From: Leptodactylus fallax
Lineage: Eukaryota > Chordata > Amphibia > Anura > Leptodactylidae
Assembly: GCA_947044405.1 (NCBI GenBank)
Contig: CAMRHE010000067.1
Span: 7,445,501-7,509,500, forward strand
Direction: 5' to 3'
Length of the DNA: 64,000 nucleotides
Under the pieces are notes generated by a model that made no database searches, had not been told where the DNA came from, and saw only the letters and a list, made by a program, of their open reading frames with translations. The first letter of the stretch is position 1. Every line of letters starts with the position of its first letter. Shown in pieces: positions 52,308 to 63,345 of the stretch. The translations under genes and the position numbers were made by a program.

Positions 52308-52640
52308 GGGTTGTCCAGTTTCAGATCAATAATGAGAGACAAATAATTATTGTGTATTATTGTATTATGAAAAGTTATAAAATTTTCCAATATATCTTCT
52401 TTATCAATTCCTAACAGTTTTCTAGATTTCTTCTCACTGCCATTCATTCTGCTTACGTCCAGTGGATAAATATCAGTCCATGGTTATGTGATATATGGTC
52501 TATGGTCATGTGTTATACAGTCCATAGTCATGTGATGGACACACAGGTGCACAGCCCGTTACAGTCACAGCCCAGTAATCAGAGAAATGCCTTGTAACGA
52601 GCTGTGCACCTGTGTGTTAGACAAAGCGTCGCCTAAAAGA
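52305..52640. mobile_element. TTAA-type MITE fragment with fold-back
   Basis: TTAAAGGGGTTGTCCAGTTT starts the element. ACACACAGGTGCACAGCCCGTTAC faces GTAACGAGCTGTGCACCTGTGTGT (52530-52615). No right TTAA terminus was found. Confidence 0.6.
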
Positions 52641-53172
52641 GGGACCCTATGTGCTGAAATGACATGCAAAAAATATAGAAGGCAGCATGCAAAAAGTTGC
52701 AGCTTTGATCTTCCATGGGTACTGCTAGGGTCTTAAAAGATTAAGTGCACAAGCCGCAAGGCATATCTCTCCCGACGCCTACACAGTAATGATTTTTATA
52801 CATATATAGTTATCAAATAATACCACTGTCACTTACAGACCGTCCCAGCATGTGACGTGGGTGCGGATGTCAGGGGCTAATTCACTCCATTCACTTAATC
52901 TTGCACTCATCCTTCACTCAGCCTGCAAAGTGAGCAAAAGTCACACACCAACACAGTCCACGCACCCCAGATACTATTATATCAAAATCATATATAACCA
53001 ATATAAAGCAATTAAATATATCCCCAATAATAGTGCTGAAAATGTGCCATAAAATACCGATATTATCAATAATACTAGTATATAAGCCCCTAATAATATA
53101 CCTGCAGTATAACCATTACTGCCGAAATGTACAGACACAGTGCATTAGATAGATATGAGGTAGATGGATGAA
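52641..53172. other. Intergenic, nothing recognised
   Basis: No coding or repeat signal supported. Confidence 0.45.
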
Positions 53173-53273
53173 AAGATTATAGATAGATAGATAGATAGAT
53201 AATGATAGATAGATAGATAGATGATAGATAGTTATAGATAGATAGATAGATAGTGATAGATAAATAGATAGAT

Positions 53274-53308
<35 letters not shown>

Positions 53309-53369
53309 GATAGATACTGTAGATAGATGATAGATAGATAGATAGATAGATAGTGATAGATACATAGAT

Positions 53370-53425
<56 letters not shown>
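53173..53425. repeat. (GATA)n microsatellite cluster
   Basis: About 250 bp of GATA/TAGA units with interruptions such as GATGATAGAT. A shorter GATA tract occurs at 53663-53720. Confidence 0.95.
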
Positions 53426-53662
53426 TGAGACAGACAGATAAATGTATAGATTAGACAGACATGAGACAGATGGATAGATGGATCTGAAACGTTGTTGTCA
53501 CATAGAGAAAAGAGTGCATTTTCACTTTTTACAAACTAGAAATCCCGGAGTGCTGATGTTTTTTTTTGTTGTTGTTCTTTATTTATTAAGACTTTTTTTT
53601 TTTGCCAAGAGGTTACCCGTCTATCTGAATTATACAGTGCTGTTTTGGACTTTTTTTTCTAG

Positions 53663-53790
53663 ATAGATAGATGGATAGATAGATAGATATATAGGTATAT
53701 ATTAGATAGATAGATAGACAAACAGGCAGGTGGATAGACAGACAGATAATAGATATATAATAGATACAAATAGATATATCAATAGAACAA
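53663..53790. repeat. Short GATA/GACA tract
   Basis: AGATAGATAGATGGATAGAT and AGACAGACAGATAATAGATA words, separated from the main cluster by ~240 bp of other sequence. Confidence 0.8.
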
Positions 53791-54841
53791 GGGTGGACAT
53801 AGACTCCAGATGGTTCCCCACCGAGTTACCTGTATATCACATATAAGAATATATTGCTTTACAAAACAAGTACAAAAGCACTCAGGTATTTGAGTTGGCA
53901 ACAGCCAATGACAGGCCTCAGCAGTCATCTCTTCACAACATGTCAGGCAACCCCTTTAAGGGAGAATTATTTTGATGAATTGCTCAGCCCTCAGTCAGTA
54001 GGGCTATATTCACATGACTATGGTGTAAAACAGCCATGACTCTTTCATGGTCATCTTGCACCTGAGGACACCTGTTTTCACTGATTCCCCATATTTTTGA
54101 ATGCACAGAGGAACTGCACATGTGAGTATACTGCACACAGCATCAGCCAATCACACCACAGACAGGATTGTGTCATGCCATAATACACACCATGTTTGGA
54201 GGCCAAAAGGCGCTCCATGTCACCCCATAAATCAGGGGCGTAACTATCGGGGTAGCAGTAGTAGCGAATGACACAGGGCCCGGGACATTAGGGGCCCCGG
54301 AGCCCTGTGGCAGACGCTACCGCGAACCCCACAAACCAGTAATGATCGCGGTCACAGGGGGTGCGACAGCGAACGGACCCGGCAGGTTACGGAGCCCGCG
54401 GCCAGCTGGAGATGGCCGGGCCCTGGACCATTATGATAGCAGTCGGGGAAAGCCTGGTTCCCCGACCGCTATACATACTGTTACTGGAAAGGAGTCCTGG
54501 CATATTGCAGGCCCCTTTCCAATAGATGGCAGGGCAGAGGAGGTGACTGAAAACAATAAACACATATTCTCACCTCTCCTGGGCACAGCGTCCTCTCCAG
54601 CGCTCTTCCGTCATGACTGAGGGTTGTGATTAGGCCTCAGCGGTCACATGGGGCGCGGCCGCGTAATGACGTCAGTGCGCCCCCATGTGACCACTGAGGC
54701 TCAATCACAGGCCTCGGCAGCGACGTCGGAAGAGGGCCTGAAGACGCTGAAGACGGCAGGATGGAGCGAGGATGCCAAGGAAAGGTAAGGCAAGGTGAGT
54801 ATGAGTGTTTGTTATTTTTAATCATCTTCCATGGGCCTCCG

Positions 54842-54885
54842 ATTATTATACTCTGGGGTCTGAGGAGATCCCAGAGTATAATAAT
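54842..54885. repeat. Hairpin, third copy of the ATTATACTCTGGGGTCT class
   Basis: ATTATTATACTCTGGGGTCT, loop GAGG, then an inverted arm with one mismatch. Upstream are TGGGCCTCCGAT and donor-like AAGGTAAGGCAAGGTGAGTA, as in the modules at 30.4 and 49.2 kb. Confidence 0.8.
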
Positions 54886-54914
54886 AGCACCGAAGTGGAG
54901 GGGGGCTGTTGGGA

Positions 54915-55530
54915 GCTATAATACTGTGTGTGGGCCACTGTAGAGCATAATATACTGTGTGGGGGCCCCTGTAGAGCATATAGCACTGGAAGGGGGCCAC
55001 TGTAGAGCATATAACACTGGGTGGGGGCCACTGTAGAGCATATAACACTGGGTGGGGGCCACTGTAGAGCATATAATACTGGGTGGGGGCCACTGTAGTG
55101 CATATAATACTAGGTGGGGCCACTGTAGAGCATATAATACTGGGTGGGGGCCACTGTAGTGCATATAATACTAGGTGGTGCCACTGTAGAGCATATAATA
55201 CTGGGTGGGGACCACTGTGGGGAGCATATAATACTGTGTGCGGGCCACTGTAGGGAGGATATAATACTGGGTGGGGCCCACTATGGGGGGCATATATAAT
55301 ACTGGGTGGGTACCACTGTGGGAAGCATATAATACTGGGTGGGGACCACTGTGTGGAGCATATTATACTGTGTGGGGCCACTGTGGGTAGCATATTATAC
55401 TGTGTGTGTGGGGGAGAAATGTAGAGCATATAATGCTGTATGGGGGCCACTGTGGAGCATATAATGCTGTGTGGGGGCCACTGGTGAGCATATAATACTA
55501 TCTGGGGCCTCTGCTGAGCATATTTTCCTG
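54915..55530. repeat. ~35-bp minisatellite (GGGGGCCACTGTAGAGCATA)
   Basis: About 17 units of ATAATACTGGGTGGGGGCCA + CTGTAGAGCAT with substitutions and length variants. It lies inside the hAT-like element, next to its right tip. It creates long repetitive open frames on the minus strand that are not genes. Confidence 0.92.
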
Positions 55531-56011
55531 TTTGGGGACCCGTAACCGGTTCGGGGGGGTGCCCCATGTCAAATGTTCGCCTTGGGGCCCAGCCATTCCT
55601 AGTTACGCCACTGCCATAAACACTATATCAGCAATGGAGTGAGGAGGTGGGAACATCATGGTGTGGGGCTGTTTTCAGCCTATGGTACTGGCAATCTTCA
55701 TATGATTGAAAGAAGGATGAATGGACCAATGTATAGAGACATTCTTGATCAAAATCTGCAGCCAACTACCAGGATAATGAAGAGGAAGCGAGAGCGGATA
55801 TTTCAGCAAGATAAGGATCCCAAACACACAGTCAAGAAAACTCTCAATTGGTTTTAGAGAAAGAAAATAAAGCTGCTAGAATGGCCGCGCCAATAACCTG
55901 ACCGGAATCCAATAGAAAATCTATGGAAGGAGCTAAAGCTCAGACTTCATAGAAGGAGCCCACCGAACCTTCAGGGCGTGAAGAGTGTTTGTGTGGAAGA
56001 CTGGGCCAAAA

Positions 56012-56276
56012 TCACTATTATTGTTTATTTATATAACACCATTAATTCCATGGTGCTGCACATTATGATATTAATTCCATGGTGCTGTACATTATTATAT
56101 TAATTCCATGGTGCTGTACATTATTATATTAATTCCTTGGTGCTTTACATTTGAGGATTTACATACGGTACACCAGATATACAAAACAGATAATACTAAC
56201 AGTGACAAACTGGCACAGTGGGATAGAGGACCCTGCCCGCAAGGGCTTACAGTCTATGAGGGAGTACAGGAGTGTC
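56012..56276 (+). mobile_element. Dispersed repeat (TTAATTCCATGGTGCTGTACAT) inserted in Tc1
   Basis: TTATTTATATAACACCATTA and the tail GACCCTGCCCGCAAGGGCTT + ACAGTCTA match, from memory, a very common frog retroelement tail. Here its CCATGGTGCTGTACATTATT unit is tandemly repeated about four times with a 29-bp period (56048-56150). Confidence 0.65.
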
Positions 56277-56524
56277 CTGAAGCTTCATCACCAACAAAAG
56301 CTTTTGTAAGAAGTATTAAATAAATGTCAGTAAGTGTGTTCAATGCTTTTCCTTTAGTCATTCTCATTATTACACATCATTTATGGACACCTATGGTTTG
56401 ATTTCTTTGCCTGTGTGGATTGGATGGGTTGTCACAGACATCTGGGATCTGGGGAGAATTTCATGCCAAGAACACCTTTAGAAATATATTTACTTGGTGT
56501 TTAAAATTTATTTCACCCACTGTA

Positions 56525-57290
56525 TATACAGGTGGTCTATATGGGAGATTTATCACTACGTGACTGGGCAAATTTGAAATTCAGCAGTCCGGAAAGCTTG
56601 GTAACATCTTCTTCCGAGGAATAAAAGAGGCCACACTTGGTACATACATTCTGTACACACTATACCCCATACCATTTAGTATATATACAGTATGTATATA
56701 TTTAGTATGAGGACAATAGTGAGGATATTACTGTACATTCCCAGGTTGGTGTTCAGGATCCACACACACATGCTCACTGCTCCCAGAAGTCAGACAGCAA
56801 ATACACTTTAAAAAGGCAATGGATCCATAAAGCATACCTGGACCACCATAAAGTGAATGCTTTAATAACAAAATGTTCAGCGCTTATATAAAAATAAGAC
56901 AAACAAACATGATATAGACAAGCAAAACAGTAAAAATAAAAAGAAGAAAAAAAAACTTGTAAGTTATAGTCCTTCTGATTCCACAGAGCTTGGAAGAAGG
57001 ATAGCTACCACCCAGCAGTTGCTGCTCCAAAGATATGACAAAGTTTTCTTGTTATCAACAGTTTTTGTAATTATAGGGCCCCATGTTCCTCTATGTTTCT
57101 TTGTCAGGGCTCCCCCCACCTTCATTAGTAGTTGGGGGTTGAAATTATTCTTCTTTGCCATGAAAAATTAGGTTTCCTTAGACCTCTCCTCCTTTTTCTG
57201 ATGTCCAGGAAGAATTTGGCATGTCTGGCAATTTATAACCCCTTTACCTTTCTTGTGCTACTTCAAAGGGATTCTGTACAAAGACCATGG
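56525..57290. other. Unannotated; possible retroelement-derived frame on minus strand
   Basis: A 65-codon minus-strand frame at 56964-57161 (MAKKNNFNPQLLMKVGGALT...) is unrecognised. The region may belong with the LTR-like sequence to the right. No conserved motif is seen. Confidence 0.3.
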
Positions 57291-59330
57291 GTGACAAAAC
57301 CACAGGGGTTCTCCTGTGACTGTAAGCCATGTAACGAGGTGGGCTCCCCAGGATACAGCGAAGTCACGAACAAAGGAAGTGACTCCAAATCAATTTAGTA
57401 AAAAACAAGATTTTACTTTGTGTAGAAACACCTCTTTACCAAAAAAACACTCCCAACTATTTACATACACTCAGCCAGTAAGCTGAGGCCCTGGTGCTGT
57501 ACAGCGCGGTGCCTTCTCATGTGTACTGCAATAAACTCCAAGCTTTTACCTATCTGCTGGCTGCAACTAACCAGACGCTTGTTACCTTTTTATCACCCTA
57601 GTCACAGGAACAATTCAATGAGTGTGATAGAGGCACCGGCGGTATAACACAAGAGCTTACAAACTTATCAAAATACCCCTATTCCCCACAAACAAAGTAT
57701 AACCGAGTAAATATAATAGTAGGTCAGCTTGCAAGCCAAAGAAATGTGACAATGTATAAAATGTCGCTTCTAGACTTCCTCAGAAGCTCCTCTCTGGGAG
57801 TTACAAGTCTATAGAACTCTCTGAGTCTTAGTCCTTACTACCGAATAGGTAGATAATTCACCAGTAGTACGGCCTGTGGAGAGGAATATGCCTAACTAGT
57901 CTAACTACAGGCCCTTACTCAGTCCCAAGCAAAACATTGTAATGCGGTGCGTGCACGATTACTTCTCTTACTGATCCAGGTTTGTTGTGTACCTTTTAGC
58001 CTTGGTTTGGAACAGCTGGAAGCGGGGCTCATCCAGAAAACATGCGGTCTCACTGACAGGGCCACTTCTCAGCCGGGTCTTTGATAGCAATCTTCAACTT
58101 AGGATGCTGTCTGAACAAACCCTGGAACAGTCTCTGCTTCAGCACCCCCTTGTTATATATCTGATCCCTTAGGAATCTTTTTCCTCTCACTTCAGTGCTT
58201 CTTCTTCTAAAAGCTCAAAAGCACACTCCTAAGATGGCTGCCACACACACTCTGCTCCTTCTTGATCCTCCTCTGCAGAACAGGGTCTCTACGTCACTAC
58301 TCCAGGGAATTACAGAATTACACTCCTTCCCATTTCGGAGGTAACAGTGGCCTCTTGTGGTCAAACAAACAAATGTCAGTTTATAAAAAAATAAATAAAC
58401 TTATTTACAGAAACAGGTACATTCATAACATGAGGGCTGTTTCCCCATCTTACATGACCACAGAAAGATAACAATATTACTCCTGAATACATCATAAACT
58501 TTACATATAGATACATCAACAATATCAACAATTGTATCAACAATATAAATCTGTTTCATTACACCTTCCAATTTTAGTTTGCATAGATGGGAAGTGGAAA
58601 CACAATTGTTCAATGTTTGCAAACCCAGAATCATTTTCACATGTCAAAGCATAGCTTAGTACTGTAAACCCAGTTCCTATATGCGTTATCACTTTTACAC
58701 ATCGGCCTTTTGTGCTTGGACCCCTTGCTGAACTTACGACTTTGTGCCTGAAACAACCTGGGATCGCCCTTTAGTCCCCAAGTACTGGAAGAATATATGA
58801 GCTGGTTAACCCTTTCAGCTGTACACCTAGGCAGGTGCATTGAAGGTAGGACTACTGTACCCTGCAACTGACAAGTTACAACAATTATAGTCATGAAATC
58901 CTGTGTTAGGGGGCGATCTGGTAAAATAGTTCACCTTATCTGGTACCTCCTTTGGTTGTGGTCCCTCCTTCGTGTGATCATTGTGAGTAACCTCTTTTTC
59001 CTGAGGACCCCTGGGTTTAGACTGGACTACAGGATGATTATCATCATGAGAGTCTCTGCTTTCCAGTTTACACCCCCCTGCTCTGTATTACAGCAAGTTA
59101 AGGATGAAAGCTAAAGCACTCCTATCAGGCCATTCTCCTGGGGAGCTAACTGGGTTTCCCCCAGTGCAATATGGTCTATGGGTCTCTCTGGGAATCCCGC
59201 TGTGGCATAGTTTCCCTTCTTCTGGAGTAATGTTCCACCCTTGACTTCCAGCATCCTGCGGTTCTTGATAATTTGCTGGAAATCCAGGGGATTTATTCTG
59301 CAGAGTGAAGGGGGCTGTGGCTGAGCCAAT
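57290..59330 (-). other. Possible decayed LTR-element sequence
   Basis: TGTAACGAGGTGGGCTCCCC at 57330 and GACAAGTTACA ending at 58878 could be TG...CA LTR borders. To the left, the minus strand continues TGGCTTACAGTCACAG, which has primer-site form. No target duplication or second LTR was found. A 72-codon minus frame at 59111-59329 (MAQPQPPSLCRINPLDFQQI...) has no family I recognise. Confidence 0.3.
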
Positions 59331-62300
59331 TATATTTCATGTTACGTGCGCCCATCATACTTAGAATACAGGATTGTTCATAACATTGGCTTTAGAACAG
59401 CACAATATGATTATTGATTCTCTGGAAAGAGATCGGCCCCTGGTATCTTCCTGCTTGTTTATGACGTAAACAGAGTCCAAATTGTCTATTTCAAGAAGGA
59501 CATAGTAGGTGAGCAGGAGAAGATAAAAAGAACAATGGTCAGATTGACAGCTCTCGGTTTACTCAGTATGGAAGAAAACATAGTTCTTCTTGGGGACAAG
59601 CTCTGTTGGCTCCACTGACTCTCTATGTGAGACAGAAATCAGTCTATTTAGGAAGGTTGATGTGTGTTCCCTGCAGACAAGATATTGACTTGAGAGGGGT
59701 GAATGCTGGTTTTGGACCAAGTTATGGCATCAAAGGCTAGTGTTCAGACAACCAGCATCCTCATAGGTGAGCAGGTAATTTGACAGAGATGAAAATGAGG
59801 CACTATCTGAAATATTTATCAGGGGTAACTTCTGGTTATTTTATTTCCTGAACCAGAAGCATTTCAGTTTTTCCCTTGATCATGAATCCATAATCCCCCC
59901 AAAGTCTGAAGGACAAACTGCAGATATTGTTTGGCTGTGGCTATAATTATAGAGATGTCAAAGGGATGACACCCACTTAGGACAAAGTCCCACTGTCAGG
60001 GCCATTGTGATTTTTGTAAAAACTGGAGGAGTGGAAGTGATGCAGAATGAAAATATTCCATCTGATAATACAGGACTTTGTATTTTGTCTGTGTCGCTAT
60101 ACTCAGGAACCTCCAGTGCACTAGAAAAATAGACACAGGTAAGTATGTGTGAACTAAGTGAATTGCATGGACTGATCAGATGGTGTCTATTATGTATAAA
60201 TTCTTCATTAGACACTTGTTCACATCTCTACTTGTTACCTAGTTTTGGTACTGCAAAAACTTTTTGTGCCTACTTATTGAGTGATAAAGGATATGTTCCA
60301 GATCATCTTTGTGAGGAAAATTTGTGTAATGGATTCAAGATAACTGGATTCTCCTTGTAGATGAATAATCTGTCTGGTAGAATTCCTGGTGGGTTTCAGT
60401 AGAGGATACCCAGATGTCCAAGGGAATATGGTACATAAGGTTAAAAACAAGGCTAAGTATTCTTACTGGTTGACTGCTTAGAGTGTTCTGCTTCAGCTAT
60501 CTCCATTACTTCCATTGAAGTGAATGGACATGCCCGACCTCAGACAAGCATTCTAGAGTTTTGTCTTGTTGAAGGCAGAATCATATGTTGGTTTGGAAAG
60601 GTAAGTTGTAGAAGTAGGTCTTTGATGGGACATCATCGATAGATAACTTGATCTACAGAGCCATTACTACAGTATTAACTACCAAGGATTTGGAAAAGAA
60701 AATTAAAGATGTCTAAGTAAGTATCCCAAAGATATTCAGTGTTGTAATGTAGTGTTTTGTTTTTTTTATTATACTTTGCTGTAATAGTATTGTACTGTGC
60801 CTATATAATATATTGGTATATACTGTATAGAGCTCTATATGCCAGTACATTGGATGCTTAAAAAATATATTTTCCAAGCATACGATGTACTGCAATATAA
60901 AGAGATTTCCCTTTATAGGAAAGAAAATGCTTTGTATTAAAATAATAATTTTATTTAAATAATTATTGCTAATTTGATTAATCAATCACAATCTGGGACC
61001 TAATATTATTATATGGGGTCTGGATATATCTAACGGTGCCCTTCTATAAAGGCCCCTTAAAAAACCCTCCCACTTTAATAGCAACTTGCCATCTGCAAAT
61101 CACCCAGGATGATGTTTCTGGACATGGATCTCGGAGGTAGGAACTGTGTTGTCTCTACAGCAAAGCTATGGTCAGGGGCTCCCTAACCCTGTAGAGACAT
61201 TCTGCAACTGCACCTAAGGACATTATGGTGGTGCTTAGTAGTGCAACTGCTGTTCCCCTATCTGTAACAAAGCATAGTGTACAGGACATCCCGGCTACTG
61301 TTGCACTGTCTGTTGCACTACTATGTATTAGGTACTTGGAGGTTTTGTAGGACCTGTTACTGACAAGAGAAGGTTTTGCATTGCCGCTGCTCCCTTGCAG
61401 TTCTGTAGTGTTGAACCAATATTGCCTACTTATCTGGGAACAGCTTTGAGGGGGCTCCTTAAGTGTTGGGGGCCCAAGGCAATTCCCTTTTAACCCCCAA
61501 TGTTGGCCTTGCCTAGACAGACTGGATGATGATGAGATCAGGGTTCTGTGGGAGCCATATCCTCGCTTCCAGGATTCCTCCTCCAAAAAGTGCTCACACC
61601 AAATATTCTCTGACTGTCTGCATCCTGCAGTGTACCACTGCTTCATCTAACATCACGTAAATATGGCCTTTCTTTCAGCGATATGCTGTGGCCAAACTGC
61701 TGACAACTTGTCCCCTATATCCCCAACCTTAGTGCAGTTTTCAGGTTTTACAAATCCATAGCAGATTTTCTGCTCCCGAAAGTCCGCAGCAGTTCAGTCC
61801 TGTGGGAACATACCTTGGGGTATATTTATATGGCAGTATTTTACCCAGTATTTTGCATTTGTATTTGTAAGCCAAAACCAGATATGGGACATACAAATCT
61901 TTCCATTATGTAGAATCCATTACAAGTTTTGGCATAAAAATAGTGGCACAAAATACAGAACATAACACTGCCATGTTACATGTGACAGTCTGCTATGGGT
62001 CATTGGTAGTGGGATATTTCGAACAGATTCGCAAAAATTGTGTGTTTTGCCCATAGGTTTAACTCCAGTGGCCAGAGCGATTTTCAAGCTTTGCATTGCA
62101 AAGATGGAAAATGGACACAAAATGCGCAGCAATAATTGTCATGCTGCGGGTTCCAAACCTGCCGCTCAAAACATGTTGCGCTTGTTTTTTCCTGCATTGT
62201 GCAGTTGAAATTTGATGAAACTAGTTGGAAGAAAGATCAGAAAATATTATCTTATGGAAAAAGTAGTAGATGCTTGGAATAGCTCAATTCATGTGAATGC

Positions 62301-62382
62301 GGCTCTGTAGCAGTTCCCCACACACTGGGTGGCTGAGAGTATTCCTGTGCAGGATGAAGTTTCACTATGAAGTTTTTCCATA
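59331..62382. other. Intergenic, apparently unique sequence
   Basis: No gene, terminal repeat or tandem array recognised. The 163-codon frame at 61155-61646 has no family motif and is treated as chance. Confidence 0.4.
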
Positions 62383-62545
62383 TTAACCACTTCAGTACCG
62401 GGCCAATTTCTGGTTCAGGACCATACACATTTTTGGGTTTTTTGTATGTGTGGTTTTGAGGGCTATGACATTTTTATCGTTTGCGTTATTCCACTAATTT
62501 CTGCATCCTTTTCCGGGTAACACATAGGGCTTTATTTTTATGTTG

Positions 62546-63057
62546 TGTAGGTATGTGAGCCAGAGGGCGCTGTGGAGCGACCCAGGCCCAGCCCTGAAAA
62601 GGCCTTCAGCCACACCTTTGAGGGGGTGGCGTGCAACTCCAGAAGGCTGGAGTATCCTGCATAGAGCAGGAGGTGGTGGACCAGCGGCACAGATAGACGG
62701 TCTGTGCCAGAGGGCTGGCGTCCACAGGGGACTTTTGCTGAGTGGAGCATTAGTCCGGCTGCTCAAGTGGACCAGCTAAGGACAGAGAGATAGGCTCTGT
62801 CCCAGAAGGGCTGGGTCCCACAGAGACTCTTTGCTAGAGTTGAGCAAGAGTCAGGCTAGTGAGGGGCTCTATAAGTGAGTTACGGCGGCCTAGGTTTTGT
62901 TTGTTGTTTTGCTGTGTTGCCCTTAAGCTGTAATAAAGCCACTTTGTTTTAAATTGGCACCGTCTGAACGCTGTCTCACCGGCGCCCAGTACCACGAACC
63001 ACCGCTGTTGGGACCAGGAAAAGTCACCATTTGAGTCTAATTCCCCAAGCTGTCACA
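62546..63057 (+). mobile_element. 512-bp solo LTR nested in the TTAA element
   Basis: TGTAGGTATGTGAGCC...CCAAGCTGTCACA with GTTG on both sides (62542-62545, 63058-63061). AATAAAG near 62932, followed by GCACCGTCTGAACGCTGTCT, suggests a polyadenylation signal and R/U5 region, giving plus orientation. The outer element resumes on both sides. Confidence 0.75.
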
Positions 63058-63272
63058 GTTGTTTTTATTTTTGCGTGCTTTTTAATATTTTTTTTTTTGT
63101 ATCCAGGAAAATATAAACAAAAGAGGAAGGAAAACTTGTCTGTTTTTCACTTTTTTTTGTATTGTGTTGCCAGGGGTGGGGCTATTACCTGTAATAAGGG
63201 TGTTTTATTAGTGTATTATTTTATTTATCTATTTTAATTATTTTACTTTGATTTTAATTTTTTACTTTTCTA

Positions 63273-63343
<71 letters not shown>

Positions 63344-63345
63344 TC
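63273..63345. repeat. (TTTC)n microsatellite
   Basis: About 18 nearly perfect TTTC units. The lysine/glutamate-rich minus-strand frames here are repeat artefacts. Confidence 0.95.

Larger units (their letters stand above)
54233..55613. mobile_element. 1381-bp hAT-like non-autonomous element, complete
   Basis: The tips CAGGGGCGTAACTATC and (reverse) CAGTGGCGTAACTAGG are flanked by CCATAAAT (54225-54232) and CCATAAAC (55614-55621), an 8-bp target duplication with one mismatch. The element sits in Tc1 transposase sequence. Inside: hairpin ATAGCAGTCGGGGA...TCCCCGACCGCTAT (54434-54471), a palindrome around TGACGTCA (54667-54674), a 20-bp hairpin (54842-54885) and a long ~35-bp minisatellite. No transposase is present. 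Confidence 0.88.
54189..56322 (+). pseudogene. Tc1 transposase remnant, split in three
   Basis: Part 1 (to 54232) reads VWRPKGAPCHP. Part 2 (55614-56011) has GGGNIMVWGCF, then after a frameshift AYGTGNLHMIERRMNGPMYR, FQQDKDPKHTVKKT and, after stop codons, NPIENLWKELK. Part 3 (56277-56322) reads PEASSPTKAFVRSIK and stops. The QQDKDPKH Asp and PIEN Glu of the DD34E core survive. It is clearly dead. Confidence 0.8.
54189..56522 (+). mobile_element. Tc1-like element broken by two nested insertions
   Basis: Transposase sequence runs from about 54189 to 54232, resumes at 55614 after a hAT-like element, is split again at 56012-56276, and ends at the tip ATTTCACCCACTG before TA (56523-56524). The left TIR is missing. 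Reading around the insertions gives one recognisable transposase. Confidence 0.8.

Noticed and set aside
53177..53365. [14 protein letters not shown] frame
   Set aside because: Translation of the GATA microsatellite.
54915..55530. CRISPR-like regularly spaced repeats
   Set aside because: Units are directly adjacent with no unique spacers, and the context is a vertebrate transposon.
54818..55567. 249-codon minus-strand frame of repeated LYALQWPPPS-like units
   Set aside because: It is the translation of the ~35-bp minisatellite; length is produced by repetition without stops.
61155..61646. 163-codon minus-strand frame
   Set aside because: No recognisable domain, no splice or promoter context; length is possible by chance in 64 kb.
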